Below, piece after piece: positions 26,361 through 36,500 of a DNA stretch of 59,210 nt. This stretch comes from JBCBXA01 sp039816825 (GTDB taxonomy: Bacteria > Pseudomonadota > Alphaproteobacteria > Rhizobiales > Rhizobiaceae). A program made the translations under genes and the position numbers. Numbering within the stretch: position 1 is the stretch's first letter; each line of letters starts with the position of its first letter. The stretch lies in contig JBCBXA010000007.1 of NCBI GenBank assembly GCA_039816825.1, forward strand, positions 1 through 59,210, read 5' to 3'. The notes beneath the pieces were generated by a model. The model saw only the letters and a list, made by a program, of their open reading frames with translations, ran no database searches and was not told where the DNA came from.

Positions 26361-27194
26361 ATGCTGACTATGCTTCAAGCCAGAGACGATCTGGGCTTTG
26401 AGCCTGTGCGCAACGCGCACCCATCCACCCTGTCCTGCGAGCAGATTGAGCGGTACAACAGTACCGGGTTCGCGCAGCCATTCGACATCTTTTCACCTTC
26501 AGAAATCGCGGGAGTCCGGGCCTATCTGGATCGGTCCATGGCCGCCATTGGCGAGGCCGGTGCCTACGGCATCAATTGCTATCAGGCACGGCTGGCGACG
26601 CTTTGGGACATAGCGACCGACCCACGCATCATCGATCATGTCGAAGATATCATCGGTCCCAACATCATATGCTGGGCAACGGCTGTGCTATCGAAGGCGC
26701 CGCACGATCCCAAGCAGGTGCCGTGGCACCAGGATGCCGGTTTCTGGGCTCTGTCCCCTGCCCGCACCGTCACGGTCTGGCTTGCGATTGATGATGCCGA
26801 CGAAGGCAACTCAGCCATGCGCTTCATTCCAGGCACTCACAAGATTGGACCGCTAGAGGTGAACGAGACCGATGAGAGCTCGGTGTTCCACATGGAGGCC
26901 AGCAATGCTGACCAGCTGGGCGAGCCATTCGTCAACAGCCTCAGAGCCGGGCAGATATCTTTGCATGCCGACATGCTGGTGCACGGTTCTCAGCCAAACA
27001 CATCCGACCGGCGGCGTTGCGGGCTGACACTGCGTTATTGTCCTCCGGAGGTACGCATCACCGACAGTGGGTGGGCTCAGGGCGTCGAGGCTATTTTGTG
27101 CCGCGGCGAAGCTCCATCCTGGAAGACCCATCCAAGGCCGGAGAATGACGACATCACACAGACTTCCAGCCCGCACGTGGTGGGCAACAACTGA
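26361..27194 (+). CDS. Phytanoyl-CoA dioxygenase-like Fe(II)/2-oxoglutarate enzyme
   Basis: 277 residues, PhyH family. The iron-binding HxD is in PWHQDAGFW (about 118-126), the distal His in LHADMLVHGSQPN, and an Arg suited to bind 2-oxoglutarate in RRRCGLTLRY. Family members hydroxylate many small molecules, so the substrate is open; the sugar-uptake context suggests a carbohydrate- or amine-linked compound. A strong GGAGGAA sits directly before ATG 26361. The next gene starts at the last base of this stop codon, so the two are coupled. Confidence 0.9.
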   Translation: MLTMLQARDDLGFEPVRNAHPSTLSCEQIERYNSTGFAQPFDIFSPSEIAGVRAYLDRSMAAIGEAGAYGINCYQARLATLWDIATDPRIIDHVEDIIGPNIICWATAVLSKAPHDPKQVPWHQDAGFWALSPARTVTVWLAIDDADEGNSAMRFIPGTHKIGPLEVNETDESSVFHMEASNADQLGEPFVNSLRAGQISLHADMLVHGSQPNTSDRRRCGLTLRYCPPEVRITDSGWAQGVEAILCRGEAPSWKTHPRPENDDITQTSSPHVVGNN

Positions 27195-27874
27195 TGCAGG
27201 TTACCTGGTACGGACATGCCGCGTTTGGCTTGCGGCCAGTCGATGGTCCCATGATCATCACAGACCCATACACACCCGAGGGTGTGGGCTACGCGCCGAT
27301 CACCGATGAGGCGGATCTGGTCATTATCTCATCGGACGATGATGACGCACATTGTCGCGCGGACCTGATCGCCGGAGGGCCGGAAGTGGTCAACGCGCTG
27401 AAGGTGGCCCAAGGCGGAGAAAGCGCTCAGGCGAAGGGCATCGAAATCACAGCCATCGAGGCCGCTGAATGGGATCATCATCCAGAGCATGAGGTGCCGG
27501 GCCAGAACGGAATGTATCGTTTCGAGCTTGATGGTCTGAAGTGCGCCCATATGGGGGATGTTGGCAATCCGCTGACCGCAGAACAGCAAGCCTTCTTTGA
27601 GGGCACCGACGTGCTGTTTGCGCTCGCAGGTGGATATCTGACCATTGAACTGCCGGACCTCATGGATCTCATCCACACGGTGCGGCCAAAGCTCATCATT
27701 CCGATGCATTTTCGGACCCTGACCTACCGGCCGCGAAACACGATGTGGATCGAAAGTTTCCTGAGCGGCTTCAAGGATGAGGATGTCGACTTCGCATTCA
27801 GTTCGACAATCGACATCACAACATCAGATCTACCGGAGCGCACCCGCGTGATGGTGATGGACTACGTTCGCTAA
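27194..27874 (+). CDS. UlaG-like metallo-beta-lactamase-fold protein with degenerate metal motif
   Basis: 226 residues. The start WYGHAAFGL and the DP motif match the UlaG branch, but where HxHxDH is expected the sequence reads SDDDDAH (47-53): Ser47 and Asp49 replace the first two His and Ala52 the last. Later ligand motifs remain (HMGDVG near 119; PMHF near 172). Either the metal site is altered or the activity is lost. UlaG itself is a lactonase for L-ascorbate-6-phosphate. It overlaps the dioxygenase gene by one base, so I infer a joint role. Confidence 0.82.
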   Translation: MQVTWYGHAAFGLRPVDGPMIITDPYTPEGVGYAPITDEADLVIISSDDDDAHCRADLIAGGPEVVNALKVAQGGESAQAKGIEITAIEAAEWDHHPEHEVPGQNGMYRFELDGLKCAHMGDVGNPLTAEQQAFFEGTDVLFALAGGYLTIELPDLMDLIHTVRPKLIIPMHFRTLTYRPRNTMWIESFLSGFKDEDVDFAFSSTIDITTSDLPERTRVMVMDYVR

Positions 27875-27917
27875 ACCAGCGGACAAATGGGCTATTGCCC
27901 GAATTTGGGAGGAAGCA

Positions 27918-29648
27918 ATGAAGCTACACATGAAACTTATGGCCAGTTCCGCACTGGCGCTCGCAGTTCTGGCTGCGCCCGCCTTGGCACAGGATGTCTC
28001 TCGCGAGAACACGGTCATTTTCGATCTGGACCGGACCATTCAAGACCCCAACAACTTCAACTGGATGACCCCCGGCACCAAGCGCATGCACGGTGCGCAC
28101 CAGACGATGTGGGAGCCGCTTTTCATCCTGAACTATGGCACGGGTGAACTCGACCCGTGGCTTGCCACCGGCTTTGAAAGCAATGACGACAGCACGGAGT
28201 TCACAATCAGCCTGCGCGAAGGTGTGGAATGGTCCGATGGAGAGGCCTTCAACGCTGATGACGTGGTCTTCACGGCCAATCTGGCGCTCACCAATGAAGA
28301 GATTTCGTCGCGTGAGGCGTCCACCATTCGCGCTCAGGTCGCCAGCGTCGAAAAGGTGGATGATCTGACCGTCAAGTTCACGCTCAAAAACGCCAACCCG
28401 CGCTTTGTTGTCGAGAATTTCGGCGTCCGTATTTTCGGTTCCTTCCTGATCATGCCTGAGCATGTCTGGAGCGGCGAGAACGCGGCAACCTTCGCGTTCA
28501 ACCCACCCATCGGCACAGGGCCATACACTTTGACCTCTGCCACTTCGAACCGCGCCATCTGGGACCGGAACGACAATTGGTGGGGCGCCAAGACCGGCTT
28601 CATGGATCTGCCCGCGCCTGAGCGGGTGATTTTCCTGGAAAGCGGTGGCGAAGAAAGCCGCGCCCAGTTGATCGCATCCAACCAGTTGGACGCCGCGCAA
28701 AACGTCACGATTGGCACGTTCGAAGCTGTGAAGGCCCAGAACCCCAATGTGATCGCCTGGTATGCTGACTATCCGTTTGCGGCTGCGGACCCCTGCGCCC
28801 GCCAGTTGGAGATCAACACCACAGTTGCGCCTTGGGATGACCCCAACATGCGCAAGGCCGTGGCCAGCATCATCGACCGCAGCCAGATCGTGAACGTGGC
28901 CTATGAAGGCACCACAGAAGCGAGCCGGACCATGTTTGCGCAGTATGGCTCGATGGCGCCTTTCATCGATGCGATTGTGGAAGCCGGATATGAACTGCCG
29001 GCCAAAGCTGACGTTGCCGCCGGTCAAGCGCTGATCGAAGCCGCTGGCTGGAGCAAGGACGGTGACTACTACACCAAAGACGGTGAAACACTGTCGGTGA
29101 AGATCCACGTCAACTCGGCCTCTACGGAGTATACCCGCACCATCGATGTGGTCGTGGAGCAGTTGCAGCGTGCCGGCATCGACGCGACAGCCGTTCCTGT
29201 CGAAAATGGCGTGTTCTGGGGCGAAGTGCTTCCGTTTGGAGCCTATGAGATGTCCTACAGCTGGCTCTCATGCGGTTCGGTGAACGAGCCCTGGGCGTCG
29301 ATGGGCCGTTACACAGTGGACGACGTCGTACCAGTTGGCGAGCGCAGCCCGGGCTTCAACAACACCGCTCGTTGGGACGGCGATGCTGCATCCAGCTACT
29401 CGGCGATTGTGGATCAGATTGCTGATAAGAAGCTTGGCGATCCAGCCATTCCGGGTCTGGTGGCAGAAGCCTACCAGTATCTCGATGCTGAGATGCCGTT
29501 CATTCCACTGGTGCAGGCCGCAAAGCTGCTGCCGATGAACACCACCTACTGGACGGGTTGGCCCACCAACGACAACTACTACAACCACCCGTTCTTCTGG
29601 TGGAACCACACGCACCAGATCATTCACAACCTCGAGCCTGCGAACTGA
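27918..29648 (+). CDS. ABC transporter substrate-binding protein, family 5
   Basis: 576 residues with a clear signal peptide (MASSALALAVLAAPALAQ, cleavage after AQ). The DppA/OppA-type fold is shown by the WEPLFILNYGTGELDPWLATGF region and the SLREGVEWSDGEAFNADDVVF segment. In this family the ligands are peptides, nickel or oligosaccharides; next to a GH38 mannosidase an oligosaccharide or glycoconjugate is the likelier ligand. GGAGG lies 6 bases before ATG 27918. Two RNA hairpins follow the stop and probably protect this highly needed message. Confidence 0.93.
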   Translation: MKLHMKLMASSALALAVLAAPALAQDVSRENTVIFDLDRTIQDPNNFNWMTPGTKRMHGAHQTMWEPLFILNYGTGELDPWLATGFESNDDSTEFTISLREGVEWSDGEAFNADDVVFTANLALTNEEISSREASTIRAQVASVEKVDDLTVKFTLKNANPRFVVENFGVRIFGSFLIMPEHVWSGENAATFAFNPPIGTGPYTLTSATSNRAIWDRNDNWWGAKTGFMDLPAPERVIFLESGGEESRAQLIASNQLDAAQNVTIGTFEAVKAQNPNVIAWYADYPFAAADPCARQLEINTTVAPWDDPNMRKAVASIIDRSQIVNVAYEGTTEASRTMFAQYGSMAPFIDAIVEAGYELPAKADVAAGQALIEAAGWSKDGDYYTKDGETLSVKIHVNSASTEYTRTIDVVVEQLQRAGIDATAVPVENGVFWGEVLPFGAYEMSYSWLSCGSVNEPWASMGRYTVDDVVPVGERSPGFNNTARWDGDAASSYSAIVDQIADKKLGDPAIPGLVAEAYQYLDAEMPFIPLVQAAKLLPMNTTYWTGWPTNDNYYNHPFFWWNHTHQIIHNLEPAN

Positions 29649-29663
29649 TCTGAGCAATTGCCC

Positions 29664-29678
29664 GCTCGCAATGCGAGC
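29664..29678 (+). repeat. Short hairpin after the binding-protein gene
   Basis: GCTCGC at 29664-29669 pairs with GCGAGC at 29673-29678 around an AAT loop. It is the first of two stem-loops in the 120-base gap before the permease. No T-run follows. Confidence 0.5.
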
Positions 29679-29690
29679 AGGTGAGACATG

Positions 29691-29727
29691 CCGGTCGCCG
29701 CCCCTTCTGAACTTGGGCGGCGGCTGG
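29691..29727 (+). repeat. Strong 13-bp stem-loop between binding protein and permease
   Basis: CCGGTCGCCGCCC (29691-29703) pairs with GGGCGGCGGCTGG (29715-29727), 13 base pairs with two G-T wobbles and an 11-base loop. With no T-tract it is unlikely to terminate fully. Hairpins at this place in importer operons (the malE-malF case) shield the upstream message from 3' decay, raising the binding protein over the permeases. That role is inferred. Confidence 0.65.
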
Positions 29728-29768
29728 TGCAAATTTAGCGTGCATCTGGTTTCTGGGGAGGAGAACCA

Positions 29769-30779
29769 ATGGGACGCATCCCAACGTCTTATCTTACCAA
29801 CAGGCTCACAACGCTTGTTCTAACCGTTCTGATCGCTGCGACGATCATCTGGATCATTCCAAGACTGTCGCCGGTTGATCCTGCTGAGATCGCCCTGGGC
29901 CGCATGGCCGCAGGCGCTGGTGCCGTGGCCAATTCTGAGGAAATACTCGCTCAGTTGCGCGCCAATATGGGCATCGATCAGCCGCTGATCGTGCAGTACT
30001 TCAAATATATCAGCGGCGCCCTGACCTTCGACTTTGGTCTGTCCACGGCCGCCTTCCCCACACCGGTTTCCACTCTCATTCTCAATGCCCTCCCCTGGAC
30101 GCTGGGTCTGATGATCTTGTCCCTTCTGATTACCTTCTTCATCGGCAACCTCCTCGGAGCGCTGATGGTCTGGGAGCGCTCGCCAAAACTGGTCAAGGTC
30201 GCGATCCCGGCGGCCATGGTGTTCACCTCCATCCCGCCCATTCTCTCAGGCTTGCTTCTGATGTGGGTATTCGCCGCCAAACTGCAGTGGTTCCCGCTCA
30301 CAGGCGCTTACAGCATTTTTGTCGAGCCAGGCTGGAGCTGGTCGTTTGTGACCTCCGTCATCCACCACGGCTTCCTGCCAGCCGTGTCCATTGTGATCGT
30401 CACATTTGGGTTCTGGGCTCTTGGAATGCGCGGCCTGATGATCGGCGTTCAAGGCGAAGACTATGTGAAGCTTGCCGAGGCCAAGGGTCTGCGCCCGCGC
30501 TACATTCTGTATCGCTACATGATCCGCAACGCGATCCTGCCTCAGATCACGGCGTTTGCCCTGAAGATCGGCCTTCTCATCGCCGGTCAGGTACTGGTGG
30601 AGCGGATTTTCGCCTACAATGGCATGGGAAAGCTGCTCTATGACGCGATCCTCAACCAGGACTTCCCAGTTATTCAGGGCGTCTCCTTCGTCATCATTCT
30701 CATCACAGCGCTGAGCGTATTTCTGGTGGACCTGCTCTACCCGTTCATCGATCCGCGCATCCGGCACGAAGCCAATTAG
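29769..30779 (+). CDS. ABC transporter permease (DppB/OppB type)
   Basis: 336 residues, about six membrane helices. Typical DppB start with one helix (TTLVLTVLIAATIIWIIPRLSPVDP) and the EAA loop EAKGLRPRYILYRYMIRNAILPQIT. It forms the inner-membrane channel with the second permease. A strong GGGGAGGAG precedes the ATG. Seven bases separate it from the second permease. Confidence 0.95.
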   Translation: MGRIPTSYLTNRLTTLVLTVLIAATIIWIIPRLSPVDPAEIALGRMAAGAGAVANSEEILAQLRANMGIDQPLIVQYFKYISGALTFDFGLSTAAFPTPVSTLILNALPWTLGLMILSLLITFFIGNLLGALMVWERSPKLVKVAIPAAMVFTSIPPILSGLLLMWVFAAKLQWFPLTGAYSIFVEPGWSWSFVTSVIHHGFLPAVSIVIVTFGFWALGMRGLMIGVQGEDYVKLAEAKGLRPRYILYRYMIRNAILPQITAFALKIGLLIAGQVLVERIFAYNGMGKLLYDAILNQDFPVIQGVSFVIILITALSVFLVDLLYPFIDPRIRHEAN

Positions 30780-30786
30780 GGAGGGC

Positions 30787-31758
30787 ATGACGATGAGCGA
30801 CCAAACCAGCACGACTGAAGCCAACACTCCCACGACTCCCCCTGTCGAAATGTCGGGTATCAGCAAGGCGCAAGCCCGCCGCATGCGTCGTTTCGACAAT
30901 CCGTGGTTGAGCCCAAAGCTCCTTTGGGGAGCCGGCCTCCTTCTCGCCATTGTGGCACTGGGCATTCTGGGTCGCCTGTTGTGGGATCTTGAGCTTGTTT
31001 TCACCGGCTCCGCGCCGCTGAAACTGCCACCTGTGGGCTTCGAAAACCTGAGGGGACAACCGGGCGTCACCGACTACCCATTGGGCACTGATGGCGGCGG
31101 CCGCGATATGCTTGCGCTGATCACCATTGGCGCGCCCAACACACTCTTCGTCGGCCTTTTGGCAAGCCTGATCGGCATGTCCATCGGGATTTTCCTGGGC
31201 TTCTCTGCCGGCTTCCTTGGTGGTCGTACCGATGACGTGATCCGCATCCTGGCCGACGTGATGATCACCATTCCTCCACTCCTCATCCTCGTTGTGTTCC
31301 AGAGCTCCTACGGCGATGTGTCGCTCACCATGATGGCGCTACTGATCGCCGGCTTTGTCTGGCAGTCGCCGACGCGGCTCATTCGGGCACAGGTACTGTC
31401 CATGAAGCAGTCGGGCTATGTTCAGATGGCCCAGCTGTCCGGCGCATCGACATGGCACATCATGTTCAAGGAGATGCTGCCGAACCTTGTGCCCTACCTG
31501 TTTGGCTCCTTCATTGCGTCAGTGACGACATCCATCGTCACAGCCGTGGGGCTTGAGGTTCTGGGACTTGGTCCGCAGCGCATCCCGACACTGGGTCGTA
31601 CAATCTATGAAGCGATCAATGCCGGCGCCCTCATCCAGAATCTCTGGTGGTGGTGGGGTATTCCTACGCTTCTTTTGGGCATCATCTTCATCGGCCTTCT
31701 CCTGATCAATCTGGGCCTTGATGAGGTGTCGAATCCACGTCTGAGGAGACTGTCATGA
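30787..31758 (+). CDS. ABC transporter permease (DppC/OppC type)
   Basis: 323 residues. A ~45-residue cytoplasmic N-terminus, then about six helices and the EAA-type loop (QSGYVQMAQLSGASTWHIMF). The DppC hallmark PLGTDGGGRDMLAL is present as YPLGTDGGGRDML. ATG 30787 follows GGGAGG closely; a second ATG at 30793 is possible. The end overlaps the ATPase gene by 4 bases (ATGA). Confidence 0.95.
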   Translation: MTMSDQTSTTEANTPTTPPVEMSGISKAQARRMRRFDNPWLSPKLLWGAGLLLAIVALGILGRLLWDLELVFTGSAPLKLPPVGFENLRGQPGVTDYPLGTDGGGRDMLALITIGAPNTLFVGLLASLIGMSIGIFLGFSAGFLGGRTDDVIRILADVMITIPPLLILVVFQSSYGDVSLTMMALLIAGFVWQSPTRLIRAQVLSMKQSGYVQMAQLSGASTWHIMFKEMLPNLVPYLFGSFIASVTTSIVTAVGLEVLGLGPQRIPTLGRTIYEAINAGALIQNLWWWWGIPTLLLGIIFIGLLLINLGLDEVSNPRLRRLS

Positions 31759-33503
31759 GCGCCTCGCCCGTTTTGACACTCACCGATCTGTCGATCGAGT
31801 TCCCAACGTCAAAAGGCCTGGTGAAGGCTGTTCAGTCGCTCAATCTGAGCATCGCTGAAGGTCGTCGCGTCGGCTTCATCGGCGAAAGTGGGTCTGGCAA
31901 GACAACCACTGCCCTCTCCGTCATGCAGATGCTGGCTGAGCCTGGGCGGGTCGCTGACGGGGCCATCGACCTCAATGGCACCAACATCTTGGCCGCCAAT
32001 GAAGAGGAGATGCGGCGCATCCGACTGTCTCGGATCTCTTACATTCCGCAGGGAGCGATGAACTCGCTCAACCCGGTGATGCGGGTCGAGCCACAAATGT
32101 GGGACGCCATCATCGCCCATGAAGGCAATGTGGCCAGGGCCGAGCTCAAACGGCGTTCTGATGCCGCGCTCCAGAGTGTCGGGCTGCCGCTGCACACAGG
32201 CAATCTCTATCCCCATGAGCTGTCAGGCGGCATGAAGCAGCGCGTCTGCATTGCACTGGGCATTATCCTAAATCCTGAATTGATCATCGCGGACGAGCCA
32301 ACGTCAGCGCTGGACGTCGTGACCCAGCGCCAGGTCATGCAGACCTTGAAGGACATCCAGTCGAAGATCGGCTCTGCGCTCATCCTGATCGGCCACGACA
32401 TGGGGCTGATGGCGCAGTCGGTAGATGAACTCGCCGTCCTCAAGAACGGTGTTCTGGTTGAGCACGGCACCGTTCAGCAAATCATCGAAAACCCGCAACA
32501 TCCCTACACGCAGGAGCTGATTTCCTCCGTGCCGCTCGTCGGGGGCGATACCTTCCTCAACGCCGACGAGCGTGCTCCGGCACCTAAGCGTAATAGCTCG
32601 GAGCCCTTGCTGAGGTTTGACAACGTCAAGAAGGTTTATGGCAGCAATACAGCTCTGCACCCGATGTCGTTTACGCTGCAGGGCGACACGCCTCAGATCA
32701 TTTCGATCGTCGGGCAATCCGGCTCGGGCAAGTCGACCATGGGCTCCATCATGCTCGGCTTCAATCCTCCCACCTCGGGTCAGGTGCTGTTTGAAGGTCA
32801 GGACATTCAGAAGATGTCTGCCGCACAATCGCTGGAGTTTCGCAAGAATGTGCAGGCGGTTTTTCAGGATCCCTACGCCTGCTTCAATCCGTTCTACAGG
32901 GTCAATCACGCGCTGAAATTCCCCTTCAAGCAGTTTGGCCTCTCGCAGGGCGAGGCGCATATGCAGAGCGCCATGGAAGAAGCGTGTGATGCCGTCGGAC
33001 TGGACCCGGACCTGGTGTTGCCGCGCTACCCGCACCAATTGTCAGGTGGTCAGCGGCAGCGGCTCATTGTGGCGCGAGCCCTGATGCTTTCGCCCAAGCT
33101 TCTGATTGCAGATGAACCGGTCTCCATGGTCGATGCATCGCTGAGAGCATCGATCCTGTCGAACATTTACGATCTCAAAGACAAGTACGGCATCTCGATC
33201 CTTTACATCACCCACGACCTCGCCACGGCTTACCATGTGAGTGACTATGTGATGGTTCTCTACAAGGGCAATGTCGTGGAAGCCGGGCCGCCCAAGGAAG
33301 TGATCGGGGCGCCGCAACACCCCTACACGCAGCTTCTGATCGACTCGATCCCATGGCCCGACCTTGAACGCTCCTGGGGCGGCGACGTCGACGAGGCTCA
33401 TCTTGATCCGGCACGACAGGATGCGGCGTTCGCCGGGTCAGTCTACCGAAGCACCGTGCCAGGCTTTGACCTCGCAGATCCGGGACAGAAAGCACTCGCA
33501 TGA
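31755..33503 (+). CDS. ABC transporter ATPase with two fused nucleotide-binding domains
   Basis: 582 residues, DppD and DppF fused in one chain. Domain 1: Walker A GESGSGKTT (about 42-50), signature LSGGMKQR, Walker B LIIADEPTSALD. Domain 2: Walker A GQSGSGKST (about 317-325), signature LSGGQRQR, Walker B LLIADEPVSMVD. Each carries the oligopeptide/dipeptide C-terminal extension (HPYTQELI; HPYTQLLI). Both sites look able to hydrolyse ATP. It overlaps the permease and the mannosidase genes by 4 bases each, so uptake and breakdown are translationally coupled. Confidence 0.95.
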   Translation: MSASPVLTLTDLSIEFPTSKGLVKAVQSLNLSIAEGRRVGFIGESGSGKTTTALSVMQMLAEPGRVADGAIDLNGTNILAANEEEMRRIRLSRISYIPQGAMNSLNPVMRVEPQMWDAIIAHEGNVARAELKRRSDAALQSVGLPLHTGNLYPHELSGGMKQRVCIALGIILNPELIIADEPTSALDVVTQRQVMQTLKDIQSKIGSALILIGHDMGLMAQSVDELAVLKNGVLVEHGTVQQIIENPQHPYTQELISSVPLVGGDTFLNADERAPAPKRNSSEPLLRFDNVKKVYGSNTALHPMSFTLQGDTPQIISIVGQSGSGKSTMGSIMLGFNPPTSGQVLFEGQDIQKMSAAQSLEFRKNVQAVFQDPYACFNPFYRVNHALKFPFKQFGLSQGEAHMQSAMEEACDAVGLDPDLVLPRYPHQLSGGQRQRLIVARALMLSPKLLIADEPVSMVDASLRASILSNIYDLKDKYGISILYITHDLATAYHVSDYVMVLYKGNVVEAGPPKEVIGAPQHPYTQLLIDSIPWPDLERSWGGDVDEAHLDPARQDAAFAGSVYRSTVPGFDLADPGQKALA

Positions 33504-36500
33504 GCGGCCGATGGCCGTTCACGGCCGAGAAAATTGCGACGCGACTGAACCTGATCCGACCTTTCATCTACCGGAAGAGCGCGCCGCTTCCGCATTTTCG
33601 ACTGCTGCCCTTGCCCGAGGCGATGGTGGACGCACCGATCTGTGCCGATCCTTCGGGGTGGGAAGAGATCGAGCATGAAAGCTATTGGGGTCGGTCAGAT
33701 CTGAATTTTGTGCTCAAGAGCAATTTCAGGGTGCCTGACGGATGGGGTGATCAAAATCTGGCGATCCGCTTCCCCCTCGGTGTCATGGGCGACATCTTCA
33801 ACCATCCTGAAGCACTGGTGCACATTGACGGAGTGCCCGTCGGGTCGGCAGACCGTTATCACCACAGCATCACGCTCAACCCATCGATGGTTGACGGGCG
33901 CGATCACCTTCTTTCCTTGCACGGCTGGACAGGTCACGCCGGCTGGCCACCAGATCCAAACAGCCGTGCAAAACTGTTCATGGGCAAGTGCGAGATCGTC
34001 CAACGCGATCCGCTCATGCTCGCCTTCTACAGACTGTCGGCGAGCGTGCTAGATGTCGTCCGAACTCTGGGTGATAGCGATCCCGTTGCAGAGAAGCTTC
34101 TCGCAGCGTTGGATAAGGCCTTCATAGCCCTCGATACACGGGATCCTCTGAACGATCGCCTTTACGACAGCCTGCCTAATGCGGCTGCCATTCTACGTGC
34201 TGGTATAGATGATGCCGGCAAGCCTTTGCCTGTCACGCTGCACGGCATTGGCCACGCGCATATGGACATCGCCTACCTTTGGCCGATCTCACAGATACGC
34301 CTCAAGAACGCGCGCACATACAGCAATGTGCTCCGCCTTATGGATGCTGATCCCCACTACAAGTTCTCTCACTCGCAACCACAACTCTACGAGTACACTA
34401 GGCAGGACTATCCGCAGATCTTCGAGCGCATCAAGGAGCGTGTGAAAGAGGGTCGCTGGGAGGTGATGGGCGGCATGTGGGTCGAGCCGGACCTCAACAT
34501 TCCTGGAGCCGAGGCACTTGTTCGGCAGATCATGCTGGGACGAGCTTACTTCGAAGAGCATTTCGGCGATGTGGAGACACCCGCCCTCTGGCTGCCCGAC
34601 ACGTTCGGGTTCCCCGGACAGGTTCCCCAATTGATGAAACATGCCGGCTTGAGCTGGTTTGTGACCAACAAGCTCAATTGGAACCAGCGAAACCGCATCC
34701 CTTCAACGAGCCATGTCTGGGAAGGCATCGACGGTACGCAAGTCGTGACGCACGTGCTGACCACACCGCGCCCGGTGCAATATCTGCCCTTTCCAACAAA
34801 CTATAAGAGCGATCTGACAGCACCCGAAGTGCTGGGAACATGGATTGGTTCAAGCGCGCCGGACAGCGTACGGGACTTGCCGGTTTGCTATGGTTATGGC
34901 GATGGAGGCGGCGGGCCCACGGAAGACCTTCTGGCGCGCGCGCACATCTATTCGGACATGCCGGGCATGCCGAGATTCAAGATGAGCACTGTGCGTGATG
35001 TTCTTGAAAAAATTCAAGATAATGTTGCTACACTCCCGGTGTGGAAAGGTGAACATTATCTGGAGGGCCACCGTGGAACCCTGACATCCCAGGGATGGAT
35101 CAAGCGAGCCAATCGAAAGGCGGAATGGGCATTGCACAATGCGGAGGCTCTGTGCGCCATGGCTGGCGTTCAACCAGATCTCAAACGCGCCTGGGAACTG
35201 CTGTGCCTGAACCAGTTCCATGACATCATAACCGGAACATCCGTCGCCGAGGTTTTCGTCGATGCGCGGCGCGATTTTGAAGAGATCTCGCAACTGGCTC
35301 GTGAATGTGCTGATCAAGCAGTTGCGCAGCTCCCGTCCAGCGAACCGTTTGTAGCCAATCTGGCCCCTGTCAGCGGACCTCGGCTGGCATTGCTCGACGA
35401 ATCTCATGGGGCGGCGGGTCAGAAGACTGAAGTCGGCACCCTCGCCTTCTTTCCGGACATGCCGAGCTACTCCTTGGTGCCGCTGAGCGCCTGCGGAAAC
35501 CCTGAAGGAATGGTGACCGCCTCGCTCGAAGGCGACAAGGCCATTCTCGAGAACAGCCATGTTCGGGTGGAGCTCAACGAACGCGGCGAACTTCAGTCCG
35601 TTTTCGACAAGGCGGCCAATCGCTCCGTTCTTGGCGACAGGCATATCGGCAACGTGCTCCAAGTGTTTGAAGATCGCCCGATTTGTTGGGATGCCTGGGA
35701 CATCGATCCTTTCATCGAAGATCGAATGGAGAAAATCGATACGGTCTCGGAATTGGAGGTCGTGGAATCGGGGCCGTTGCGGGCTTCCATTCGCGTAGTC
35801 CGCAGGTGGCGGAATAGCGAAGTGTCGCAGGAAATCCGCCTCCGGGCTCATTCGCCGCGGATCGATTTCGTGACGAAAGTGGACTGGCACGAGAGCCACA
35901 CACTGCTCAAAGCCTCTTTCCCAACCAGCGTCTCCGCCCGCACCGCGCACTACGATATTCAATGGGGGCGTATGGAGCGGGCCACGGCTCGAGAAAGCGA
36001 GTTCGACCTGGCGCGCTATGAAGTGGCCGCGCACAAATGGGCTTGTTTGACCGACGGTGACTATGCCGTCGCGCTGCTGAACGACTGCAAGTATGGCTAC
36101 GATGTGCGCGACAACACAATTCGGATAACGCTGATCAAGTCAGCCACTTACCCCGATCCGAATGCCGATCAGGGCATGCATGAGTTCACGTACAGCCTGC
36201 TATCCTTGCCACAAGCCAATATGCGGGCGCTGGACTATGAGGCCTACGATCTCAACGTGCCTTTGGCGTTCGGAGGACGCAACTCGGCACCTGAAGATGG
36301 AGTCGCGTCGCTTGGCGCATCACTTGTGGCGAGCAGCAACCCTGCTGTCATTGTCGAGACGATCAAGCCCGCGGAAGATGGCGACGGCCTGATCGTTCGC
36401 GTGTTCGAGAACCGCGGCAGCCCCGCATCGAGCCAATTGACGTTTTCAAAAACCGTTCTCGGCGCCGAACGCGTGAATTTTCTTGAGCGTTGGACAGAGG

